From the NCBI GenBank assembly GCA_934446455.1, contig CAKSEE010000061.1, forward strand, positions 1 to 9,190: a stretch of DNA of 9,190 bases, read 5' to 3'. Each line of letters begins with the position of its first letter. The stretch's first letter is position 1. Source of the DNA: an uncultured Oscillospiraceae bacterium. GTDB lineage: Bacteria > Bacillota > Clostridia > Oscillospirales > Ruminococcaceae. The notes beneath the pieces were generated by a model. The model saw only the letters and a list, made by a program, of their open reading frames with translations, was not told the origin of the DNA and made no database searches. The translations under genes and the position numbers were made by a program. Below are positions 1-4,980 of the stretch, piece by piece.

Positions 1-695
1 GTCTCGGTCTCGTCTACGGTCTCAGCGGACTCGTCGATGGTCTCCTCAGAGGACTCGTCGATAGTCTCCTCGGACTCCTCAGACTCGTCGATGGTCTCCT
101 CAGCAGACTCGGTCTCCTCAGCGGGAGTGGTCTCCTCTACGGGAGCCTTAGTGTCAGCGGGCTTGGTGTCCTCGGTCTTGAGAGTTCTTACATCTACACC
201 GTCAGCGTTAAGAAGCTCGAAGCTTACAAGCTCAAAGGTGGTGGAAGAAGTCCAGTCCTGGATCCAGCACTGTGCATACTTATCAGTAGCAGCGAAGATA
301 GGAGTATCCTGGGTGTAGGTGATCTTGTACTCGTATCTGTTGTCGGTAGGAACGAGGGTCAGAGCCTTAACGCCGTCCTGAATGGACCACTCCATGCTCT
401 TCCAGCCGGTGGAGTTGGAGTTGAAGCCGAAGCCGCCGCCGTACCAGTCGGTACCGCCCTTTACGGAAGCCTCAAAATCCTTATCCTTGGACTTGATGGT
501 AACGGATACGGTCTGAATGGTTGCTACAACGTTAGCGTCGGTGAAAAGCGGAACGTTGGAGTCGTCAGACAGCAGGCATGCGAACATACCGGCGTCGTTG
601 CAGCCCGTGGGAACGGAAACTGCGGAAGCTACAACTGCAGAAGTTGCAGCAACAGCCAGAGCTGCTGCTGCGCTCAGAAACTTTCTCATCTTCAT
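1..695 (-). CDS. Secreted protein with acidic Glu/Ser/Thr repeat tail (C-terminus outside window)
   Basis: This reading frame stays open to the window edge: 231 codons are visible and there is no stop, so the C-terminus is missing. The start ATG (693-695) follows a strong AAGGAGG site; a second ATG two codons on is less likely. Residues 1-25 form a typical Sec signal peptide: basic MKMRK, an Ala/Val/Leu core, and ASA before the likely cleavage point. Residues 26 to about 170 look like a compact extracellular domain with many Gly, Trp and Tyr (for example DWYGGGFGF, and WIQDW further on). This is reminiscent of beta-sandwich binding modules in ruminococcal secreted proteins, but I cannot assign a family. 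After about residue 170 the chain becomes a Pro/Thr/Glu linker and then EETIDES-type acidic repeats. Codons favour GCT, GAC, ACC and AAG, unlike the GCG/CGC-rich neighbours, which suggests high expression. Likely exported to the surface or medium; function unknown. Confidence 0.85.
   Translation of the reverse strand, partial: MKMRKFLSAAAALAVAATSAVVASAVSVPTGCNDAGMFACLLSDDSNVPLFTDANVVATIQTVSVTIKSKDKDFEASVKGGTDWYGGGFGFNSNSTGWKSMEWSIQDGVKALTLVPTDNRYEYKITYTQDTPIFAATDKYAQCWIQDWTSSTTFELVSFELLNADGVDVRTLKTEDTKPADTKAPVEETTPAEETESAEETIDESEESEETIDESSEETIDESAETVDETE
3..110 (-). repeat. Acidic EETIDES tandem repeat coding tract
   Basis: The tail of the first secreted protein contains three near-identical EETIDES blocks spaced by 8 to 10 residues, then a degenerate ETVDETE copy near the edge. 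The units of about 24 bp are nearly the same at DNA level (gtctcctc and gactcgtcgat recur on the plus strand). This allows copy-number change by slippage. The tract continues beyond the window, so the total copy number is unknown. Confidence 0.8.
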
Positions 696-706
696 AAGAA
701 TAAAAT

Positions 707-713
707 CCTCCTT
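707..713 (-). promoter_or_regulatory. Strong ribosome binding site
   Basis: AAGGAGG on the minus strand lies 11 nt upstream of the ATG at 695. It is a near-perfect Shine-Dalgarno match and fixes the start of the secreted protein, which has no in-window stop to define its frame. Confidence 0.85.
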
Positions 714-725
714 AAAATAAATAGG

Positions 726-742
726 TTAGTGAAATACACTAA
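726..742. promoter_or_regulatory. 17-bp perfect palindrome in the leader (operator or hairpin)
   Basis: TTAGTGAAATACACTAA is a perfect inverted repeat with 6-bp arms and a 5-nt centre. It lies about +8 to +24 relative to the transcription start expected from the promoter at 756-784, between that start and the ribosome binding site. It could be a repressor operator or a small hairpin in the leader RNA. A further copy of TTAGTGAAA occurs on the minus strand at 824-832, upstream of the promoter. Confidence 0.45.
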
Positions 743-755
743 ATCCTCATCATCT

Positions 756-784
756 ATTTTACTATATTCTCCTATGAAAAGCAA
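756..784 (-). promoter_or_regulatory. Sigma-A-type promoter of the acidic-tail secreted protein
   Basis: On the minus strand a TTGCTT -35 element (779-784) and a TAAAAT -10 element (756-761) are separated by exactly 17 bp. Both are close to the TTGACA/TATAAT consensus. The region is AT-rich and lies downstream of the terminator of the preceding gene. Expected transcription start is near 749, giving a leader of about 54 nt. Confidence 0.7.
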
Positions 785-841
785 GTGTCATTTTACACAC
801 AAATCAAGCCCTGTTTTCGTGATTTTCACTAATTTTTCAAT

Positions 842-884
842 AAAAAAACAAGAAGCGTTCCCGTTTTTCAGCAGGAACGCTTCT
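842..884 (-). terminator. Strong intrinsic terminator after the NGT-repeat protein gene
   Basis: Positions 851-861 and 874-884 form a perfect 11-bp stem (core GAAGCGTTCC paired with GGAACGCTTC) around a 12-nt loop. Read on the minus strand, the stem is followed by TG and then seven T residues (842-848). It lies 34 bp past the stop at 918, so it ends that transcript. The plus-strand side is also T-rich, but no plus-strand gene ends here. Confidence 0.9.
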
Positions 885-917
885 CTTTGCTTTATATTAG
901 CTAATTTAAGCCGGCGT

Positions 918-1409
918 TTACTCGCCGCCGCGCTTTATCGCCGTGAAAGTAACGCCTGCCGCCGCCATAACCGCGGATATCGCCGCAAAGCCCGCGGTAA
1001 CGCCCGTGGAGGGGTTTGCGGGATTGGCGGCGGTTGTGCCTGTAGTGCCGTTAGGGGCGCCGCCGGTCGTACCGTTCGTTGTGCCGTTGGCGCCGTTCGT
1101 TGTGCCGTTGGTACCGTTCGTTGTGCCGTTGGTACCGTTCGTTGTGCCGTTTGTCGTACCGTTGGCATTGCCGCCGGTGCCGTTTGCCGCGCCGTTGGTG
1201 GTGCCGCCTGCGCCCGTGATGTCGTTTACGATGTCCTCGCCTGCGCCTACTACGTCGTTTACGATGCTCTCTCCCGCGCCTACTACGTCGCCTACCGCTC
1301 CGCCGACAGCGCCTCCCATGCCGTTTGCGGGCGCTGCAAAAGCCGCCGCGGAGATGACCGCGCATACTGCCGCCGCAGCTGCCGCAGAGGTTATTTTTCT
1401 CAGAATCAT
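918..1409 (-). CDS. Small secreted Asn-Gly-Thr-repeat surface protein with NPSTG sorting-like signal
   Basis: A 163-residue protein. Residues 1 to about 26 are a Sec signal peptide (ILRK, an Ala/Val core, then AAFA/APA). Residues 41 to about 72 hold three copies of an 11-residue unit built on DVVGAGE.IVN. Residues 70 to about 125 are a low-complexity Asn/Gly/Thr tract. The C-terminus carries NPSTG (from residue 132), a hydrophobic stretch of about 19 residues and a short KRGGE tail. This is the layout of a sortase substrate; class B sortases of Clostridia accept related PxTG motifs. Covalent attachment to peptidoglycan is therefore likely, but a plain membrane anchor is possible. The open frame extends to 1568, but the upstream part lacks a good ribosome site and precedes the signal peptide. 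AAAGGAG sits 7 nt before the ATG at 1409, or 4 nt before an adjacent ATG at 1412. No enzymatic domain; function unknown. Confidence 0.8.
   Translation of the reverse strand: MILRKITSAAAAAAVCAVISAAAFAAPANGMGGAVGGAVGDVVGAGESIVNDVVGAGEDIVNDITGAGGTTNGAANGTGGNANGTTNGTTNGTNGTTNGTNGTTNGANGTTNGTTGGAPNGTTGTTAANPANPSTGVTAGFAAISAVMAAAGVTFTAIKRGGE
1069..1152 (-). repeat. Four tandem 21-bp repeats encoding NGT-rich heptads
   Basis: Four consecutive 21-bp units occupy 1069-1089, 1090-1110, 1111-1131 and 1132-1152. Units 1 and 3 are identical, unit 2 differs at two bases and unit 4 at the last base. Each encodes seven residues made of Asn, Gly and Thr (one copy includes Ala). The unit length is a multiple of three, so copy number can change without a frameshift. 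Confidence 0.85.
1194..1289 (-). repeat. Three 33-bp repeats encoding DVVGAGE.IVN units
   Basis: Three successive 11-residue units, DVVGAGESIVN, DVVGAGEDIVN and DITGAGGTTN (the last truncated by one), are encoded here. The first two are nearly identical in protein and similar in DNA, and the third grades into the Asn/Gly/Thr tract. The hydrophobic/Gly/acid pattern could be amphipathic, but I know no defined domain for it. Confidence 0.75.
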
Positions 1410-1416
1410 CATTGTT

Positions 1417-1423
1417 CTCCTTT
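1417..1423 (-). promoter_or_regulatory. Ribosome binding site deciding the start of the NGT-repeat protein
   Basis: AAAGGAG on the minus strand lies 4 nt before the first ATG of an ATGATG pair (start 1412) and 7 nt before the second (start 1409). The second spacing is better. Either choice gives the same signal peptide; starts further upstream (to 1568) lack a comparable site. Confidence 0.7.
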
Positions 1424-1440
1424 TATCGAATACTGCACAG

Positions 1441-1467
1441 AAAACGGCGGAGCGCCCCGCCCCGCCG
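1441..1467 (-). terminator. GC-rich hairpin with short T run in the leader: candidate attenuator or weak terminator
   Basis: Positions 1445-1450 (CGGCGG) and 1462-1467 (CCGCCG) can pair around an 11-nt loop. An alternative pairing of 1446-1450 with 1457-1461 is also possible. Read on the minus strand, the stem is followed at once by TTTTCT. It lies between the predicted promoter (1506-1534) and the ribosome site at 1417. It could therefore terminate read-through from lysR or act as a leader attenuator. The T run is short, so strength is uncertain. Confidence 0.4.
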
Positions 1468-1505
1468 CGTCTTTGCGCATAATTAGTATTCGCCGCGCGC
1501 AAAGC

Positions 1506-1534
1506 AATATAAAAGGTTATTTTTGACATTGCAA
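1506..1534 (-). promoter_or_regulatory. Sigma-A-type promoter of the NGT-repeat protein gene
   Basis: On the minus strand TTGCAA (1529-1534) and TATATT (1506-1511) are separated by exactly 17 bp, in an AT-rich island within GC-rich surroundings just after the lysR stop codon. The expected start near 1499 gives a leader of about 87 nt. It suggests the surface protein gene has its own promoter. Confidence 0.65.
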
Positions 1535-1564
1535 ATCGCATATGAGCGCGCCGCTGCCCGCGCT

Positions 1565-2482
1565 TCACCGAATCCCGAGATTCTTTTTAAGCTCCCCGAT
1601 GTATACCCCCAGAATGCCGTCGGCGGGATTCCCGCTTTTTACGATATACCCGAGCGACATTACCGTGTTGCGGTTCGCCTTGTCCTCAATAAACGGCACG
1701 GCGGTGTAGCCGCTCCCGTTAATTTCCTCGCAGATTATGCCCGAGCACAGCGTGTAGCCGTTGAGCGCCCGCATGAGATTGAGCATTGTGGCACGGTCGG
1801 TGGTCTTTATTACGCGCGGGTAGTTTCTGTCGGCAAGTATCTCCTCGGACAGAAAGAACGCGCCGTTCTCCTCCTGCTCAAACATAAGGCACGGGTAGTC
1901 CATAAGCCGCTCAAACGTTATGCCGCTCTCGCGCGCCAGCGGGTGAGTGTCCGCGATGTAGACGTAGGCGCGGCAGTCTATAAGCTTCACGAAATCAAGC
2001 TCGTTTTCTGCAAAAAGCCTTGAAAGAAAGCGCCTGTTAAGCTCGCTCATATATATTACGCCGATATCGCTCGTCATATTCCCGACGGAGCGCACAACGT
2101 CCATTGTCGTGGTTTCGCGCAGGGAGAAATCGAAGTCGAGCGTGTCGTACTGCCGCACGGTGTCCGCAAACGCCTTTACCGCAAACGAATAATGCTGCGT
2201 GGAAACGCTGAACCTGCGCGTTATCTTCCCGCGCGAATACTGCTCCATAAGACCCGTGTAGCGCCAGTAAAGCTCCTTCGCCTTAAGCAGGAAGTCCGCG
2301 CCCTCGCGCGTGGGCTCCGTGCCGCGCCCCGTCCTGCGGAAAAGAGTTATGCCAAGCTCCTCCTCAAGCTCCCTCACCGCGCCAGAAAGCGACGGCTGCG
2401 TTACAAACAGCGCCTCGGCAGCCTTGTTCATAGAGCCCTTTTCTGAAATCGTGAGAACGTATTCAAGCTGTCGCAGAGTCAT
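1565..2482 (-). CDS. LysR-family transcriptional regulator
   Basis: A 305-residue protein of the normal length for the LysR family. Residues 1-60 are the winged helix-turn-helix: MTLRQLEYVLTISEKGS opening, then the recognition region NKAAEALFVTQPSLSGAVRELEEELGITLFRR. A linker helix (about 60-90) leads to the effector-binding part (about 91-300), with STQHYSF at the point where the first ligand-binding strand usually begins. It should act as a DNA-binding tetramer in the cytoplasm responding to a small molecule; the ligand cannot be inferred. The ATG at 2482 has AAAGGAG six nt upstream. The gene begins only 19 bp after the pcrA stop, so the two are probably co-transcribed. The usual divergent target gene of a LysR regulator is absent. 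Nearby candidates for control are the NGT-repeat protein gene and its own operon. Confidence 0.93.
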   Translation of the reverse strand: MTLRQLEYVLTISEKGSMNKAAEALFVTQPSLSGAVRELEEELGITLFRRTGRGTEPTREGADFLLKAKELYWRYTGLMEQYSRGKITRRFSVSTQHYSFAVKAFADTVRQYDTLDFDFSLRETTTMDVVRSVGNMTSDIGVIYMSELNRRFLSRLFAENELDFVKLIDCRAYVYIADTHPLARESGITFERLMDYPCLMFEQEENGAFFLSEEILADRNYPRVIKTTDRATMLNLMRALNGYTLCSGIICEEINGSGYTAVPFIEDKANRNTVMSLGYIVKSGNPADGILGVYIGELKKNLGIR

Positions 2483-2501
2483 GGAGCGCTCCTTTCACTT
2501 C

Positions 2502-4850
2502 TTAAATCTTCTTAATTCTCGCAAAATTCGCCATAAGCTTCTTCTGCTGTCCATTGTCGAAGTTTATCGTCAGCATACTGTCGTTGCCCATTTGCTTTGC
2601 AGCGGCGACGGTCCCCTCGCCGAAAACGTTATGCGTTACGCGGTCGCCTGCGGCAAAGGTTTCGCCCGTGACTATCGGGGTGGCGGTAACGGGTCTGCGC
2701 GCAGCCTGCTCGCCGAGGTAGTCGCGCTTCTGCGGCTTCTGGAGCGGGTGGTCCGGCTTTCTGCGCTCGCCGTGCTTCTCGCAGTATTCATCGGGTATCT
2801 CGCGCATAAAAGTCGAGAGCTTGTTCACGCTGGACTTGCCGTAAAGCATTCTGTAAGAGGTGTGGGTGACGTAAAGCTGCCGCTTGGCGCGGGTTATCGC
2901 AACGTAGGCAAGGCGGCGCTCCTCCTCCATTTCAGCGGAGTCGCTAAGGCTCATATAGCTCGGGAAGATATTGTCCTCCGCCGCCACAAGGAACACCGTG
3001 CCGAACTCCAGTCCCTTTGCGCTGTGTATCGTCATAAGAGATACGCGGTCGGTCTGCGAGTCGTAGCTGTCAAGGTCGCTTACAAGCGCCACCTGCTCGA
3101 GAAAATCGGGCAGGGCTGCGTCGGGCGTTTCCTCAAGCATCTGCAGGGCGTTGGACTTAAGCTCCTCGATATTTTCAAGGCGCGCCGCGCCCTCCTCGCC
3201 CGAAGCCTCGAGCATCTGCTTGTAGCCGCTTCTGAGCACAACGGCGTCTATAAGCTCGTCAAGGCGCGCCGTGTCCGCAAGCTCGTCAAGCTCGTCAAAA
3301 AGGTTTGCAGCCGCCTTGAGCGCAGCCGCCTTTCTCACAAGCGACGGAAGCGTATCCGCGCTGCGGCACACCTCCAGCGGACTTATGTGCATACCCTCCG
3401 CAATGCGCACAACCTCGTCAACGGTGGTGTCGCCTATGCCGCGCTTGGGCTCGTTTATCACCCTGCGGAAGCGGATAACGTCGTAGGGGTTATTGAGCAG
3501 CGCTAAGTAGGACACGATGTCCTTTACCTCCTTGCGGTCGAAGAAGCGCACGCCGCCGACTATCTTATACGGCACGCCCGAGCGCGACAGCGCGCTCTCA
3601 AAACTGCGCGACAGCGCGTTAGAGCGGTAGAGCAGCGCATAATCGCTGTACTTTGCGCCCTTCTGCACGCCCTCAAGGATTATGTCCGCAACCGACTTTG
3701 CCTCTACGGATTCGTTCGGGTAGTTTACTATCTGTATCTTCTCGCCGTCGCCAAGGCTGCTCCACAGGTGCTTGTCCTTGCGCCGGGTGTTGTGCGCGAT
3801 AACAGCGTTTGCGGCGTTGAGTATGTTCTCTGTTGAGCGGTAATTCTGCTCAAGGCGGATAACCTCGCAGCCCGCATGCTGCTTTTCAAAGTTAAGTATG
3901 TTCTCAATGGTAGCCCCCCTGAAGCGGTATATCGACTGGTCGTCATCGCCGACTACGCACAGGTTGCCGCTCTCCCCCGCGAGAAGCGAGATAAGGCGGT
4001 ACTGCGCATAGTTCGTGTCCTGATACTCGTCTACCATTATGTACTTGTAAAGGCTGCGGTAGTGCGACAATACCTCCGGGCACTGCTCAAACAGCTTTAC
4101 CGTCAGAAAGATAATGTCGTCGAAGTCAAGCGCGCTCGCAGCCTCGAGAGCGCTCTGGTACTCGGTGTATACCTGCGAAATGCGTATCTCGGCAAGGTCT
4201 GCGGACTCTCGCGCCTGCGCGGCAAAGTCCTGCGCGGAGAGCATTCTGTCCTTGCAGCGCGAAATTCTGTTTCTTATAACCTTTGCGTTGATAAGCTTCT
4301 CGTCGATATTGAGCTTCTTCATGACTTCCTTGATAACGCGCTTTGAATCGTCGTCGTCGTAAATGGTGAAGCTGCTGCGGTAGCCAATGTTCTCTATCTC
4401 GCGGCGGAGAATGCGCACGCACGCGGAGTGAAACGTCGCTGCGGTAATCTTGTCCGCGTCGTCGCCAACCATGCTGTGCAGCCTGTCCTTAAGCTCGCCC
4501 GCAGCCTTGTTCGTAAAGGTTATCGCAAGGATATTCCACGGCGCAACGGGCCTTACCGCTATAATCGAAGCCAGTCTGTCAAGCTCCTCCGGGGTCTTTT
4601 CAAGCGCGGGGAAGCTCTCGAGAAAACGCGCGTCCTCCGCGCTTATTTCGCGCTCCTCCTCGTCGTGGCAGGCGTTGCCGAAGCGCAGCATATTCGCCAC
4701 GCGGTTGCAGAGCACCGTGGTTTTGCCGCTGCCTGCGCCCGCGATGATCAGCAGCGCGCCCTCTACCTTGAAAACCGCCCTGCGCTGCATATCGTTCATG
4801 CGCGAAAATACGCTTTCAAGCGCGTTTCTCTTAAGTGTGCCGTAATCCAT
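2502..4850 (-). CDS. pcrA: ATP-dependent 3'-5' DNA helicase, UvrD/PcrA type
   Basis: A complete 782-residue superfamily 1A helicase acting in DNA repair, replication restart and removal of proteins from DNA. All motifs are present in order: the Q region (MNDMQRRAV, 18-26), Walker A AGAGSGKT with Lys43, motif Ia (ITFTNKAAGEL, about 110-120), motif II VDEYQDT (273-279), motif III GDDDQSIYRFRGA (301-313), LEQNYRST (333-340), motif V MTIHSAKGLEF (606-616) and motif VI EEERRLAYVAITRAK (642-656). The last 50 residues (GDRVTHNVFGEGTV and onward) are the Tudor-like tail that in PcrA contacts RNA polymerase. It is longer than the usual 720-750 residues because of an acidic insert of about 45 residues between motifs I and Ia. 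The Trp usual in motif III is Phe310. The ATG at 4850 has AAGG 8 nt upstream within an AAGGAAGG stretch. Annotation as uvrD would be equally acceptable. Confidence 0.97.
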   Translation of the reverse strand: MDYGTLKRNALESVFSRMNDMQRRAVFKVEGALLIIAGAGSGKTTVLCNRVANMLRFGNACHDEEEREISAEDARFLESFPALEKTPEELDRLASIIAVRPVAPWNILAITFTNKAAGELKDRLHSMVGDDADKITAATFHSACVRILRREIENIGYRSSFTIYDDDDSKRVIKEVMKKLNIDEKLINAKVIRNRISRCKDRMLSAQDFAAQARESADLAEIRISQVYTEYQSALEAASALDFDDIIFLTVKLFEQCPEVLSHYRSLYKYIMVDEYQDTNYAQYRLISLLAGESGNLCVVGDDDQSIYRFRGATIENILNFEKQHAGCEVIRLEQNYRSTENILNAANAVIAHNTRRKDKHLWSSLGDGEKIQIVNYPNESVEAKSVADIILEGVQKGAKYSDYALLYRSNALSRSFESALSRSGVPYKIVGGVRFFDRKEVKDIVSYLALLNNPYDVIRFRRVINEPKRGIGDTTVDEVVRIAEGMHISPLEVCRSADTLPSLVRKAAALKAAANLFDELDELADTARLDELIDAVVLRSGYKQMLEASGEEGAARLENIEELKSNALQMLEETPDAALPDFLEQVALVSDLDSYDSQTDRVSLMTIHSAKGLEFGTVFLVAAEDNIFPSYMSLSDSAEMEEERRLAYVAITRAKRQLYVTHTSYRMLYGKSSVNKLSTFMREIPDEYCEKHGERRKPDHPLQKPQKRDYLGEQAARRPVTATPIVTGETFAAGDRVTHNVFGEGTVAAAKQMGNDSMLTINFDNGQQKKLMANFARIKKI

Positions 4851-4910
4851 CTTTACTGCCTTCCTTTTCTCAAGCGGCGCGACTGCCGCACATCATACCG
4901 ATTCTTACAA

Positions 4911-4955
4911 AAGCAAGCGCAGCCCCCGGGGGAATTCTCGCCGAAAGGGGCTGTG
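4911..4955 (-). terminator. Candidate intrinsic terminator after the activase-like gene
   Basis: Positions 4918-4926 pair with 4947-4955 (core CAGCCCC with GGGGCTG, one G-T pair) around a 20-nt loop that itself contains the palindrome CCCCCGGGGG. On the minus strand the stem is followed by the T-rich stretch CTTGCTTTTG. It lies 26 bp beyond the stop codon at 4981 and before pcrA. The T tract is interrupted and the loop is long, so it may be only partly efficient. Confidence 0.5.
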
Positions 4956-4980
4956 CCGTTTATTCTGTCATAGTTCTGAT

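Noticed and set aside
1..1289. Direct repeats as a possible CRISPR array
   Set aside because: The repeats are short, contiguous, without unique spacers, and in frame with protein repeats; they are coding tandem repeats.
729..1526. Plus-strand frame of 265 codons across the intergenic region and the NGT-repeat gene
   Set aside because: It runs through a promoter and a terminator of minus-strand genes, and its Cys/Arg/Ala repeats are a shifted reading of the 21-bp repeats. No ribosome site fits.
1545..1564. Inverted repeat AGCGCG/CGCGCT just after the lysR stop as a terminator
   Set aside because: The stem is only 6 bp and is not followed by a T run on the minus strand, so it does not look like an intrinsic terminator.
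1410..1568. N-terminal extension of the NGT-repeat protein starting at 1568
   Set aside because: The extension would overlap the lysR stop, crosses the promoter and hairpin, and would bury the signal peptide after about 50 residues. The ATG at 1409 has a good ribosome site and puts the signal peptide first.
2310..3506. Long plus-strand open frame (398 codons) opposite pcrA and the start of lysR
   Set aside because: It overlaps well-supported genes on the other strand, has no recognisable domain or ribosome site, and is rich in Arg, Leu, Ala and Val as expected from antisense of GC-rich coding DNA.
4892..4897. Possible pcrA promoter with TATGAT as -10 element
   Set aside because: No acceptable -35 lies at 16-18 bp; the nearest TTGCTT is only 13 bp away and falls within the terminator T tract. 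pcrA may use a weak promoter here or read-through.
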